Source: Cordylochernes scorpioides
Taxonomy: Eukaryota > Arthropoda > Arachnida > Pseudoscorpiones > Chernetidae
DNA length: 64,000 bases
Reading direction: 5' to 3'
Assembly (NCBI GenBank): GCA_030710605.1
Contig: CP092875.1
Coordinates: forward strand, 67,594,754-67,658,753
Within the stretch, counting starts at the first letter, position 1; the number at the start of each line of letters is the position of its first letter. The position numbers were made by a program, and so were the translations under genes. Under the pieces are notes generated by a model, which was not told the DNA's origin, made no database searches, and saw only the letters and a program-made list of their open reading frames with translations. Positions 10,931-23,627 of this stretch are shown here, one piece after another.

Positions 10931-12890
10931 CAAAACAACATGTGATCGACAATGAGCGATCTATTCACTAAAATTGATTTTTAATATTTACAGAGATATA
11001 CTATTAATCACCTTTTATAAATATAATTTAAACAAATTATTTTTGTTTCTTCAAGAGAATATAGTTGTATTCCATATTTTTAAAATAATTTTATATTACA
11101 AAAACTCCTCACAGTCTTGAAATATCTTTTATTAACTCCCAAACTAAATGATATATTTAAATTAACGAGCTTGAAGAATTTATGAACTTTGACTAAATGG
11201 ATGCCTATTTATCAATTAAACGAGTTCTTACTTTCAAATTATTGACTAGCAATTCATTAATTTCGTTTACTTCTAAAAAAATGAATATAATTTCCTAAAT
11301 AAATTATCCTAAAGGCCTATCATCAATTATTAAAAAAAAAAATTGTGAAATATTTTATTAAAGATATAAATATTCTGATATAATTTTCAGTTTCAAGTAA
11401 TTTTAATCAATATATATCGACAAACATACCATGTCAATCAAATTTATTTCTATTGTATTTCAACACCTGTAAGTTACTTCCTCTCACCACTACTTTAAAC
11501 TAATATTTTTCTTTGTGTTTTATAGAAGTTTTATCCAGTCTGCTCCAAATTATGTGTTGCTTCACACACTTCAATCCTTCAATATAAAATAAATTCGAAT
11601 TCGAATTCAATAAATAATTTTGAAACTTAACTATTATGTGTTACTGGTTATTATAAATTTCAATCATCCATTGGAGAAAAAAGTAGAACATAGATAACAC
11701 CCCATCTTACTATAATACGCTCAATACACTTTGTATATATTTGAACATTTTGAATATTTATTGACAGGAAACGTAGCCCCTTACATTTTAGATCAATATT
11801 TTCCAACAAATTTCGATTTTCATTTTTGTCATAGAATACTCTAAGTAACTTGTACTAGATAACCGCTCATTGTCAAATTATTAGGATTTCATACTTGTTT
11901 TATAAATATGTACATAAATCTAAGTTTGCTCTAGAATGAGGATGGCTTCAATATCAAACCATGGGCACCAGATGGGGAGTTTTGAAATCAACAGAGCTGT
12001 TATTGTGTGGGTTTGTCAAGAGCCAATCCTGCTAGTTTAAAGAGACAGTCAATAGATATCACTACTTTTGTGGTAATTTCAATAGGTGATATATAGCTAG
12101 TTCATTTATAAAAATATATTATTGACAATTTTGTTATCAATTTATGATTTTTTTTATGTCTTCAAATTATATTGAGGTGATGTAAAATATTCTAAATATA
12201 AATGGCCAAGGTATTTATTTATCAAGGGTTTTTAATGAAGCATGTTTTTTCTATCTCTGTCATGGATTTAGGATCCTTTCTATTTGACCATAAGTCGGCA
12301 CTGCATGGACAGTGAGTTTTCTTGATCATCAAATTACATATAAAATGCAGAAGGATTGTATATTCAAGTAACCAAAGAAAGGAATCCCACTTTAAACGAT
12401 GTATTTTACAAATAGAAATTTTACATTTTAATCCTTCTAGAAAATTGGCACAATAAATTCATCTCTCCAAACATTTTTTGTAAGATTCAAACACCTTCAT
12501 ATCTCATTTTTTTGTTACGAAATTGAAGCTTTTCGTAACTGATTAGAATCCTAGCCAAAGCCATCACATACAGGTTGGCATTTTGTCTGAATTAACTGAA
12601 CTGAGGTTGTTGCTCATTATTTATCACCACCATTACGTTTTATAGTGGAACTAAACCAAATGTATTATTTTAATGATTATTTATAGTTGGAGAGCTTCAT
12701 ATTACAACACACACACACACATGGGTAAACTCAAGGAAGTTTTCTCTTTTAGTATGTATATCGGGATTAAGGCGATAACTCTGAAAGATATTTGATATAG
12801 AGTTATATTTATTGAAGACACACGAAATAACCGAATATGTACAAAATATCCTTTAGAGATATCAAGAAACTAGTCTAGACTGGAGTCTTC
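10931..12890. other. AT-rich unit body, no gene seen
   Basis: The sequence aligns with 31190-32750 and 52700-54640 but shows no open frame I can support and no further repeat array beyond a short (AC)n at about 12707-12720. Divergence between copies is higher here than in the distal half of the unit. Confidence 0.6.
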
Positions 12891-12894
12891 ATTT

Positions 12895-13262
12895 AGAAGA
12901 ACAAAGGTTTCCCTGCTGCCAATAGTCAATGTGTATCCGTCGAATGTCACGACCTCAGGTTTAAGAGAAACCATCTTGCATTAGGGCCTATTGCCGTTAA
13001 AACGTCTTCCACACTTATAGAAATCGGGAAATTCCCAATCGCTAACTTCTCTGCCCGTTTCATTTAAAGAAAGGTCTTCAGAAGGGTGGGCCCAATGGTG
13101 AGGCCCTTTTCAACTAGACGCTACGCCAGAATTAGCCGAATAGGCCAAACAGAAGCTGATCTGACATCTCCATTATTTGTATTACCAGTGATTTTCCAAA
13201 TTTTCCTATATTGCCTTGATGTAATCCATTGAAGATTGATAGAGCGTCACTCCACAAAGCAG
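12895..13262 (-). pseudogene. Decayed non-LTR ORF1-like fragment, copy 1
   Basis: The minus strand reads ALWSDALSIFNGLHQG and later MKRAEKLAIGNFPISIS, with several stops and frameshifts. The better-preserved copy 2 version at 32740-33145 shows the same protein. The segment is GC-richer than its flanks. It resembles the RNA-binding ORF1 product of non-LTR retrotransposons, a family call that rests on recollection of motif style only. Confidence 0.4.
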
Positions 13263-13629
13263 AACTGTTCAAAGGTGGCTACAGCTGACCTGGACTTACT
13301 CAGAGCTTGCTACTGTTTGCTGTATTGCGAAAAATCGCAAATAAGCTTGGTAAACAACATATTGAATATCACCTCAATTCAATTTCTTCTATCGCTTATA
13401 ATTGAAAAAAAAATTAACCCGCCACTTATATATATTTATTGGATATTTCTACACACAGCCCTTAAACTTTAATAAAATGAATACTATGATTTGGTGAAAA
13501 GAAATTGCTCGCTGCATAAAATATTTAATTTAGATATATATTTCTAAACACACACAGTCTTTCAAAACACCAATATACCTCATTACATAAGCAATGCTGA
13601 TAATATATACAATAATGTAGCATTCTGAA

Positions 13630-13690
13630 GATAAAAATGGCAAAACCGCCGGGATTGTTCACCAATGATGAGCCATGCCTTTCTTCTCTT
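13630..13690 (-). repeat. Isolated foldback-core motif upstream of the ATG exon, copy 1
   Basis: ATGGC...GTTCACCAATGATGAGCCAT is the reverse complement of the loop motif seen in the foldback elements at 6447, 35477 and 39083. The two ends, ATGGC and GCCAT, can pair. The same block is at 33760-33810 and, inverted, at 59505-59575. Confidence 0.6.
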
Positions 13691-13894
13691 AATTTTATTC
13701 AATGAAGTATATAAACTGTATAGAAATATATTTTGATTATTTTTATTCAAAATGAACACATATAAAGCTTCAAAAATATTTACAATTTCAATTATTTTTT
13801 AATAATTTTTCTCACAATTTCCTTACAAATATTGGAAAGTTTATTTTGGAGAACGTTCTCACGACTTCCTATCGTATTCAGCTGAAGGCGGATT

Positions 13895-13949
13895 GAGGGT
13901 GTATATATCATAGCGGGAAACAATCAGAGCTCTTGAAGAAAACAAATCA
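13895..13949 (+). promoter_or_regulatory. TATA-like site before the ATG exon, copy 1
   Basis: GTATATATCA at 13901-13910 stands about 40-50 bases before the ATG at 13950, with ACAATCAGAGC between as a possible start region. Copy 2 has GTAATATCATAG in the same place and copy 3 is further altered. The assignment is by position and motif only. Confidence 0.3.
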
Positions 13950-14029
13950 ATGGATATTTTCAAACAATGCAGACGACCTATCGACCAACTCAGCAGCAGA
14001 TTTCTCGATGGCCAAAATCCCAAAGCCAG
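13950..14029 (+). other. Candidate first coding exon, copy 1
   Basis: ATG at 13950 opens a frame of 26 codons (MDIFKQCRRPIDQLSSRFLD and on) that ends in CAAAGCCAG directly before the donor GTTAGT at 14030. It ends two bases into a codon, which matches the single base that starts the 70-nt block. Copy 2 (34043-34115) has lost 7 bases and copy 3 (59995-60074) has TGA at codon 17, but both keep the donor. Only this copy is intact. The protein is not recognised. Confidence 0.4.
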
Positions 14030-14809
14030 GTTAGTTAGTCGCTAATAAGAAGTGAATCGACTTTCAAATATATTCGGATATCAAGAATTTGAAATAATGC
14101 AAATTGCATAGCAAAATAAGACTTGAAATTTCTATATCAATAGAAAAATTCAATCTTAAAAATGTATATAAATGAAGACAAAATAATATCTGAAAATCCA
14201 ATTGAAAGCCTTAAAATAATATTCTCCAACAACTTTCCATAATTTTAAAACCCTCTTAGCAAAACCAGATCAATTGAAAATGGAAGATGTTTTTGGAAGA
14301 ATCTAATGTAGAAATGGACAGTTCGATTTAACAAAAATATTAATAACGTCAGCTTATAAATATCAAATTATCAGTTTTATTAAGGAAATGTCGCCACTTT
14401 GGGATATTAATTTGTAATTATATAAATATATTTATTTCTTTTTTCGGTTTTTATAAAGGTTTCTGGAATATTTGTGAACAATTGGAATATCAAGAGAGAC
14501 AAAATACGACACAATATTGTCCACAACAAGATAATATAAATGTAATAAATTATTGAAAAGTAAATATCATAAAAGCAATACAAACAAATAAATATTATAA
14601 AGACTATACATCAATATATTTTATAAGACCTATAAATATATCTCACGATTTATCCTAAGTCTGTATTTCATACATATTTTATTTCCATTCATTTAAATAT
14701 GTACATATGCGCATTTTGTGAATTGTTGTATTCTATTTCCGAATATATTGTATTGTATAATCTATGTTTTATAAAATAATTATAAATATCTGTTTCTGAA
14801 AGTGAAGAG
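14030..14809. other. AT-rich stretch after the candidate exon, copy 1
   Basis: No open frame is supported. It is conserved at 34116-35249 and 60075-60879, including the block AAAACCAGATCAATTGAAAA near 14263. If the ATG exon is real this is intron. Confidence 0.5.
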
Positions 14810-15690
14810 TATTTGTCTATATTTGAAAGTATTGTATTTGTGTAAATCTAAAAGCATTGCATTTGTTTATATATGAAAGTATTGTATTTGTCGATACATG
14901 GAACATTTTTATTTGTCTATACCTGAAATTATTGCATTTGTTTTATATCTTAAAGTATTGTATTTGTCTATACCTGAAAGTTTTGTATTTGTCTATATCA
15001 GGAAAATTGTATTTTAGTTATTTTATGGAGCTTTATATATTTTTCTTGTTTGAGTATTTTTAATCTATTTTATTGGAAGCATTGTATATTTCTATTTCTT
15101 AAAATATTGAATTTATCAAATTCATATTGTATTTGTCTTTTTCTGAATGTATTTGGCCATTTCTTTTCTGAAAATATTGTATATATCTATTAATGGAAGT
15201 GTGGTATTTGTCTATATATAAAGTATTTTTTTTTCGATTTATGAGAGTAATTTGTTTATATATTTTCAAAATATTGTATTTGTCGAATTCTGAAATCTTT
15301 TTGTCTATTCCCGAAGGTTTTGTATTCAAAGAGTGATTTTAAGAAAGTATTGCATTTATATATTTTTCTGAATGCATTGTATATATCCTTTTAGGAAGTA
15401 CATTATTTTTGTTATTATACTGAAAAGATATTTTGTTTATCTATTTCTGAGAGTATTGTATATATATTTTCTGGAGAAAGAAAGGAGGTATTGTTTTTCA
15501 TATTATATGAACTGAAAAAGTATTGTATCATTATATTTCTAAAGTTTATGTATTTATTTATTTCTGAAAGTAAATATTGTATTTGTATATTTAGCAAAAA
15601 CAGTGTAATAATCTATATCTAAGAGTATTGATATATATCCGAGAGTATTTTGTAACTGTCAAATTTTTCTGAAAGTATTATATCTACTTC
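14810..15690 (+). repeat. Degenerate 25-bp minisatellite, copy 1
   Basis: Units resemble TGAAAGTATTGTATTTGTCT plus ATATC, repeated with many indels. The clearest run is 14850-15000. Related arrays are at 35250-36270 and 60880-62870, the last being the longest. Confidence 0.85.
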
Positions 15691-17770
15691 TCAATTTGCT
15701 ACCTTGGTTGAATAAAATTTTGTTTGTGAAAAATTAAATAATTTCTGTTAAATACATTTTTCCATATTATATATTGATATTTTTCTCTTTAATATAATTA
15801 TTTATATATTTTTTAAATTTAGAATAAAATGTATTTTGAAATATTAAATGTAAATTGCTTCAAAAATTGGGTATATGATTTATTCAATTTCTCTCTTCTC
15901 TTTCCAACCTTTAAAATATTATGAATTACTATTAATATTTGTTTATATATATAATATATTTGTTTTGTTCTTGTAAATATTTATAGATATAAATAAACTC
16001 TGGTTTAAATAACGAATTTAGTATTATTTTGTGTATAAACCAATATTTTGATCTTTCACCACTTATTTTATTTTAATATTTTCATTTTTAAATCTCTCAA
16101 GAGAGAATCTTATGGGACTCTAAAATGCTTTAAAAATAGATTTTTTAATGGAAACAAATTTTGTATTCATAATTTAACATACTGTCAAACCATACCTTAA
16201 AAATCTGAAAAATTAGCACCTCTCTAGGTTTAATCAGATTACAATGTATATTCATAAAATTTCAAATATATGCGGATAGAATGTATGTTAAATTTTAAAA
16301 TATGCAGAAATATAACAAACAAACAAAGGAAATAAACCATTGCACAAATAAAATTAAAGATTATATGAGAAGATAACGGTTTAAAATAATCAGAGAAAAC
16401 GTGCTAAAAAACAAAGATAACGCAAGAAAACGATGGAAAATAAAAGAAAGTGGTAAAAACAAATAAATATTTTATGTCTGAAAAAATATTAAAAAAAACC
16501 TAAACATAATTAATTTAACAAGAAGAAAGTATAAATAAATATGCAGAAATTTATATAATCTTCATAGTTCAATATAATTACTATTTCCTTCGTGTTTAAT
16601 TAAATATATATTAATGCTCAAACATCCAATAAAAATAATAGCATCATAATCGCGAGTAAGAAAGTAGAAACTTAAAAGGTTCGCTGAACATAAGAAATTC
16701 ACACTTTCAGCTACCAATGTAAAATAGATTTTAGATATATAAAATAGATAAAAGCCACAAAGGAAGACATTATAAATATTGTACCTTATTTTATATGTTG
16801 CTACTTGCTATCAAGTTTGAATGTTATTTAATTTGTACATAGACATCCAATATATTAAGACCTTTCCTACAGAGGAATATAGAGAGATTTGAAAGCATTA
16901 TTTTCTCACACAAACCTTTGTTTTCCTTTATATTCAATAAATGCAACTCCTTATAATAGTTTTTTTTAATTTCACCAAGAAAATTATTTGGAATATTTCG
17001 ATTAATAAAACAGAAATGTTTGTGCTAGTTTCAAATTTTTCCAAATTGCACCAAATACATATATTTAGAGCGACAGGTACTTTTGTGTGTGTGTTTGGAA
17101 TATATATATTCTGGAATATTGGCCTTAAGGTCTATATATATATGACATCATAATTGAGTAACGCCAAATGACAATTGTAATATTGTAAAAAAAAATTAAG
17201 AATAAATTATTAATTTGGATTCTTATTTATTAAAATATGCCTGGTGCTTTAAAGGTTTTAATTGTTTTACAACTAAATTGACATTTCATTTTAATTTTCT
17301 TCTCCGCGATTTCTATACTCGATAAAATTCAAACCAATTAAAACGTGAAGGCTCTGAAAGTATAATAATAAAGAATAACGTAAAGCTGCTAATAAAGCCA
17401 AACGGAGAGAAAAGTTTATACCTACTTATTTTTATGTATGGCCAAACGTTCATTATGCTACAGAATCGGCTGGGTCTACTTTCTTTTGAAAGAAAATATG
17501 ATAATTCGCTTCTCTAACCTATTGCAGACCACACCATGGCCACATAGGTATCAGATATTTTGTACACTGGCAATGTTAGGTGGATTAAAATAGTCTATTA
17601 AATATCCAACTTCTACGTTGCTAAGAATTTTATTAAAATTAATCACAAATTTGAAAGGAAATATAGAAAATAGACCATTTCCGATCATCCAGTAGTCTGA
17701 AATTTTGTCAGCCTGCGATGCCTTTTTATTCGAAAAAAAAAAAATATATATATATATCAAACTTCTAGAC
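15691..17770. other. AT-rich unit body, nearly identical to copy 2
   Basis: No gene is supported. The stretch from about 15300 to 17050 matches 35900-37640 with only a few percent of differences, much closer than other parts of the units. A 20-nt block flanked by TTGCAG and GTATCA at about 17525-17551 is too short to call an exon. Confidence 0.6.
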
Positions 17771-17785
17771 ACTATTTGAGTATGT

Positions 17786-18009
17786 GAAAAAATAGTACAA
17801 ATGTAACATTGTACTGGGATAAGGTGCATAAATGAAGAAAAAGGCATCTCCTTATCGTGCAACTAAAAGTTGCTGATGGCTGGCGCCATCTATCGGAATA
17901 AATTTCTGGAATAATTAAAAATCAACGAGAATAGTTGATATTTATTCCGATAGATGGCGCCAGCCATCAGCAACTTTTAGTTGCACGATAAAGAGATGCC
18001 TTTTTCTTC
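17786..18009. mobile_element. Foldback element with 15-bp target duplication, copy 1 only
   Basis: Arms of about 65 bp (about 17838-17905 and 17941-18008) contain GATGGCTGGCGCCATCTATC and its complement. The insert is flanked by ACTATTTGAGTATGT at 17771-17785 and again at 18010-18024. Copy 2 has one version of that sequence at 38262-38276 without the insert. A partial right arm recurs at about 59745-59795. Confidence 0.85.
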
Positions 18010-18024
18010 ACTATTTGAGTATGT

Positions 18025-18872
18025 TATAAATTTAACACAAGACTTTTGTGGCAGACAGACGAATAGAAGTTAGTTGTATAAGCTTTTAAAAGGGCATTGA
18101 AATATTGCAGCAAATGTCAAAGGCGCAAAGAGTGCGAATTGAGTTTGAGATGGTAGAACAAATAACTGCAAGTTTTCAGTATAGTTTATCAATTATTTTA
18201 ATATAAGAGAGACCATTTTCTTTGAATTAGAGGATCTCTTTTTTATAAAAAGAAAGGTTTTGGTGAAGTGTGTGAATATTTGTATTTAATCAAATCGACA
18301 CCTTTTAGGTTTAATTATTGCTGTGCGATTCCTTGATGCTCAATAATTTATTTTTTTAATTCGTTAAAATAAGAGAAACTTGGTATAGGGAGAAAAATTC
18401 TCTCTGATGTTTCGACAAATTTTGTTTTTGTCGAGAAAATTAAACTTTTTTTTTCACACAACGTTATAAAGATATACATTCTAACGCCTTGCTAAAATAA
18501 TTTTGTCAAACTTCCTAAAAAAACGCGTCTGTCCGAAGTGTCTCTTATTTCAAAGAACTATGAATATGGCGAAGAAACATCTACTACAAGTGGTTTTATT
18601 TAGTTTAAAGTAAAAAAATGTGATAAGGCTTAAAACTGGCTGTCCTTTTCTAGACCCATTCATAATGCGGCAGATGATTTTGGATAAATATGTTAGCAGA
18701 AGAATTCGATTTTCCAGTTTCTCTCTGAGTGAAAGTTTGCCTTAAGATTATTGATCCATAATATCTTACTCAATATGTTGTATTATGCAGATTATAATAA
18801 GTGGTCGTGATAACAATATTAACATTTGTACAACAGAAAAAACAGTAGCAGTAGAAGTAATTGCTAATTTAC
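18025..18872. other. AT-rich unit body, no gene seen
   Basis: It aligns with 38277-39067. No open frame, hairpin or repeat array was recognised. Confidence 0.55.
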
Positions 18873-19160
18873 TCATTGAAAATAATTAATAGATTTTAAC
18901 ACATAAGGTAACCTAGTTGTTCTATTTGGTGTAGTGTGCTGTGAAATTCTGGATTCTGGATCATTCTCCCATGTTCCTACTGCGGTGAAACTCCAGTAAA
19001 AGAGTATAGAAACCATATTTAAATCTACTCCGAGACCAAGAAGGCTGTGGTTTCCTACAAAATTTAGCACGTCCAGCCCACATGTGAGTAATGTTCCTCC
19101 ATATCTAACTGGAACAATTGGAATGGACAACGTGGGTGACAAAGTTAACTTAAACTGGTA
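18873..19160 (-). other. Conserved minus-strand open frame of unknown kind, copy 1
   Basis: After a splice-like CAG at about 19161-19159 on the minus strand, a frame stays open for about 95 codons and includes LSPTLSIPIVPVRYGGTLLT and NHSLLGLGVDLN. No ATG starts it. Copy 2 has the same reading with few changes, but a LINE insertion at 39580 cuts it inside the VRYGGT stretch. It could be an exon, an old transposon fragment or chance. I recognise no family. Confidence 0.3.
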
Positions 19161-19271
19161 GACATATTTTAAGATATAATTTACCCTATGCGAATGGATC
19201 TGGTCGAGTCAGGATATACTTAGATGTTTATTTATCAAATGTTTGGTCGAATGATAATTTAAAGAAATATA

Positions 19272-19845
19272 TGTAGTAATCCCGAGGTGGAATGTACTGG
19301 GCAGTCGTGGTAGTGGGTGCGTGATGGGATTCCCGCACTGGGACAGCAAGAGACAGAGGCAGGTCTAGGTGGTAACTCCAAGAAGTAGAGGTAGACCACG
19401 GACGAAGGTAGTCGGACCATGGACGTCACGGATGCCCTACATCGCGGATAGAAGGGGGGGGGTGAGAGATCTGACCGACCGTATGACAGCGTCGCCCTGA
19501 AACAACTAAAACACCACTAACTTTGTCCCAATCTTGGGGGGCTTTTATATGAGACGCTCGCAGATGGCGGCGAGTTCTGATTGGTTCCCGTAATCACGCC
19601 ACCTGTCAAGCGCTGGGTTATTAATTATGTCTGGCCACGTGTCGGCCACCTGCTGACGGGGGGGAATGAACTCATTATCATAAACACGTGTTCGTCTGGT
19701 CCATGGCGTCGTCTGGTCTACCTTTACCCCTTCTTTGTTTTATTGTCATTTCCATTGTTCGATACATATTTTTATATACAGATATGGGGTTATATACTAA
19801 ATATTAGAAGAAGGTTGTGATTTATCTATGTCAAAATATACTACA
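19272..19845 (-). repeat. LTR of the LARD-like element, left copy
   Basis: It starts TGTAGTAATCC and ends AAATATACTACA, with inverted ends TGTAGTA/TACTACA. The sequence agrees with the right copy except for one substitution near the start and the length of a G run. Confidence 0.85.
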
Positions 19846-20209
19846 GAATGTGTCCCCGGTGATGAAGGTTTGGTTGGGGGAATGACATGTAATGAATGAT
19901 AACCTAACAAACCTATTATAAAAAATAAAAGAAATAATTTGTATATAAATTAGTTAAAATTATTATTAAGCTATAAGTTAAAAAGAGAAAGATGTTGTAA
20001 GGGTGGTGTATCAATAAAAACGTACAAAATGAATGATAAAAGATTAAGAGAAGGTATATAATACAAAATGGTAACTATGGTAAAATGAATCGTACAAGGA
20101 AAGTAATATCTTATTGTATTAAAGATGAGAGAAAAAAAATGAAGTTAGTTTATTGACTGAACTTATAATGTGACGCTAAGGTTGAAAAAGGGAAAGGGGG
20201 TATCTGAGC

Positions 20210-22350
20210 ATGTTTCTGCAAAAGTAGTATCCCAAGCATCCTGCAATGCAATGCGAACTTGTTTAAGTGAGGCATTGTTTTCATTAACAGAAGGCCTAAG
20301 ATATTCCGTCTGCATCATTAGCTCTGACAGTGAAAAGAGGTGGGAAGATTGATGGATGTAAAAGGTAGAGGTAGAGGTAAGAGGGATCCCTGTTGTCCAT
20401 AATGATTGTGCCCGGTTGAGTTGTGAAAAAAAAACTGAAAAGTTGAAAAAATGATGAATTGATATGATGCGTCGGGCGATGAGAAAAAAAATAAAAATAT
20501 CGCGCTGGATATCCTGAACTCATTATCGGGAATGGTATAACGAGGAAGGATTGTTCCAGTCGGATTAATCAATGAAAAAAAACAAAAATGTTCGGCGAAC
20601 TGGAATCCCTTGGAAGGTTGGAGGTTTGAAGGATGCGGAAAAGGAGAGGTGGGTGTAAGAGAGTTATTGCTGCCAATTTTGATTGTGTCCGGCTTGTATG
20701 GTGAAAAGAAAAAGTTGAAAAATGAAAAAATGATGAGCCGGACGATGAGAGAAAAAAAAATCTAACTGGGTCTCCTGAGCTCACTGTTGGGAGATGTACA
20801 GCGAGGAAGGGTCTTCTAGTTAGGTTAATCACTAAAAAAAAAAAGAAAATGGCTGACGAACAATAAACTCTTGATGGAGGGAAAGGTTGGGAGGAAAGGT
20901 TCATGGGATAGAGTTAAGAGGTTGTAAGGGAAGCGTCAAAAATAACATTTTGAAAATCTATTAAGAAAAATAAAATGATAAATGTTTTATCTATTTAAGA
21001 AATATTATAAATAATGTTAGGTGTAGGTTTTTTAAGACGGTGCCTAAAATAGTTGAAGTTGTAAAATGCTAAGTCTGAACATGATGAGAAAAAGAGAAAA
21101 TAAAAATATTAAAGGTAATAATATATAAAGTGTTGATTGGTAATTGAAGGCATTAATGTTGATGGTTAATAAACAAAATGATATTATTGATGAATAGTGA
21201 AATGTTTTATCTACATTGGTAAGTTAAAAAACAAAGTGCAACACCACAAAACTAGTAAAAGTGTAAGTCTATTTACAAATAAATGAGAGAAAAGCTAGCA
21301 AACCTATTAAATGGGAAATAATTTGGGGCACAAATTAGTTACTAGAATAAAAATAAAGATAAAGGGGAGTAGTGGTGACACATTGATATAATATTATAAA
21401 ACTACAAAAATTATATAAGAGGAGTGCATAGGAAGGATACATTTAAAGTAAACACACACAATAGCGAAAGTAAATATTTGGGAAAGTTGGTATACTAGTT
21501 ACAGTTTTTTGTTACTTAAAGTGCCTTGAATATTTACAACATAGTTTTAGGGATGTAATACAGGAAGGAGGAGAAGTAGAGGTAATAAAAGTGAAATTAA
21601 AATATAAAAGAAAATTGACTTAAGCAAAAGGTTTGCGATAGGTAGTGACGCAGTGAGAAATAAAGGAAGAAGGTCTGAATTGGTTTCTGCAAAGGACATC
21701 TCAGGAGTCCTGCCCTGCAATACGAGCTTAGAAGCGAAGTATTGTTTTCAGGGTTCAGCAATCTCAAGATGCTCTGTAAGTAGCATTAGATCAGATGGGC
21801 AAAAGTTGTGAAGATTGAAGGAGAGGTAGGTAATGGGAGAATATGGGAAAGAAATTTTTTCTGAGAGAGGTTAAAAAGAGATGGTGGTTCAAGAGCTGCG
21901 CTGCTGTCGGTGATTGAGCTCGACCAGATGAAAAATAAAAGTAAACGAAAAATGAGTGGGCGCATCGTGCTGATGATGGCCTGGGTCGAGCGTTAGAGAA
22001 AAAAAAAGTCTTGCTGGTTACCCAAGCTCTCCGTGTGGAGTTAACATGGGGAGGAAGAGTGTACCAGGTCGATGAATCATTAAAAAAATATAAAAAAGGT
22101 TGACGAGCAGGAGTCTCAGGAACCGTTGAAGAGGTTAGAGGGTGGAGGTAGATTGTGAAAACAGGGCTCGACTGTTGCCATTGATTGATTGAACCTGAGT
22201 TTGAGGAAAAAAGAATGAAATAAAGAATGCTGGGACGGTGACCTGGGTGTAAATAAAAAAAATCGGCAAACAGGAACTCTGCGATGGATGAGGGGTGGTT
22301 AGAACGAAGGCATAGAAGGCCAATGGAAAATGATCAAGAGACGAGAGAAG
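20210..22350. repeat. Two-level nested repeat inside the LARD-like element
   Basis: A block at about 20210-20880 recurs in diverged form at about 21680-22350. Each block has a 145-bp head with TTTCTGCAAA near its start, followed by two diverged units of about 275 bp (from about 20385, 20660, 21890 and 22155). The units share GATTG-rich starts, runs of A and a GATGAG...GAAAAAA segment. The plus strand is strongly purine-rich. Confidence 0.6.
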
Positions 22351-23309
22351 TATGGAAGGTTATAATTGATTGATTGACAGGTAAGAGTGTTGCAGTAAGA
22401 AGGACTGTCTCTGCTAATGATGGATGCTAATGATGTAACAAGGGAGGGAGAGATGAAGTAGAAGAAAAAAAAAACAATTAGGGGGAGATCAGTGCGACCT
22501 TGAATTTGTTGTCGCGTTAAGACGCACAGACAAATCGCTAGATTGGAGATTATAAGCGGTGATTAGGTTTAGAAAATGATAAAATAATGAATTTACGAAA
22601 TTTTTTAAGAGAAAAGGTTATGGCATGGGTACAAAATTCGGTAGAGTTTCGTAAATGACAATTTAACACAGGTAGGAATGAAATGCAATGGGGTATGGAA
22701 ATTTTATGGTATGTTATTTAGTTTTCGCATATTACATTTATAATTGTATTTGTAATTGTGGGGGAAAATGGGAGGCACATTTTGAGATGAGATAATTTAA
22801 AATTGATATTTATAAAAATACAAATCTAGGACTATTTTTTAAAACTTTTAAATATTGAGAAATATCAATTGAAATAGTAATAGGTTAAGTAAAATAAAGA
22901 GCGTAATAATTTTAATTATTAATACTATGGCCATAAATAAGGTATTAAAAAAAACTCACAAATAAGTTTAGAATATATGATTCGAGTAATTAAAATACAA
23001 TATGATTTTTTTTTATGAAAAATTGAAATTAATTAATTTAAATTTAAAAAAGTTGCTTAAAATAAAGTAAAAATTGATAAATGAGGGTGTATAAGATTTA
23101 ATATTTGAATTTAAATGCTATAAAAATGGTAAAATAATGAACTTGAAGGATTTATAATAATAATGTTATTGCTATTAAAATGGTATCGAATAATTAATTC
23201 AGAGCAAACGGAGATAGTGTTACATTAAATAGTTCTGTAGAGAAAATTCTCTTACCAGATGGATGTCTTGAATGGGTCTTGTGGAGTGGGCTGCGATGAG
23301 GCTTGGTGA

Positions 23310-23606
23310 TCACTTTTTGCGATGGTTGCCATGGGACATCGTCGATGTTGGTTGACGGGGCAATGTCAGGATTTCTCGATGATTCTTGTCTGCCTGTTCG
23401 AGCCGATGGAGGAAGATGTTCGTGGCGCAGTAGATGTCGATGGGGGCGATAATGACCTCCTCGGTGCGAGGTGCAGCTAGTCCTCGCATGGCGTCTTTTA
23501 GGTGGCTTACTCGGTCTTCGCAGTGGGGCTGTATGTTGGTGAGGGCATCCGCGACGTACTTGTCTCTGACCTCCGTCATCCTCTGCACGCTGCTGTCCTC
23601 AGGCAT
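23310..23606 (-). pseudogene. Short gag-like frame of the LARD-like element
   Basis: An ATG at 23606 lies just inside the right LTR and opens 98 codons (MPEDSSVQRMTEVRDKYVAD and on) ending at 23310. The position right after an LTR and the hydrophilic, helical character suggest a Gag start. It has no zinc knuckle and no further domain, so it is either a truncated Gag or a short leader protein. Confidence 0.35.
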
Positions 23607-23627
23607 CCTGTCGACTTTAACGGGTTC

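Noticed and set aside
12707..12720. Short (AC)n run
   Set aside because: A common simple repeat of about seven units with no further structure.
15099..15597. Lys/Ile/Tyr-rich minus-strand frames
   Set aside because: They are translations of the 25-bp AT-rich minisatellite and are not conserved in frame.
17525..17551. A 20-nt segment between TTGCAG and GTATCA resembling a micro-exon
   Set aside because: It is too short to judge, the pyrimidine tract is weak, and nothing links it to the other exon-like blocks.
20569..20904. Minus-strand frames rich in Phe and Ser inside the LARD-like element
   Set aside because: They result from the purine-rich plus strand with A runs; the frames are not kept between the repeated blocks.
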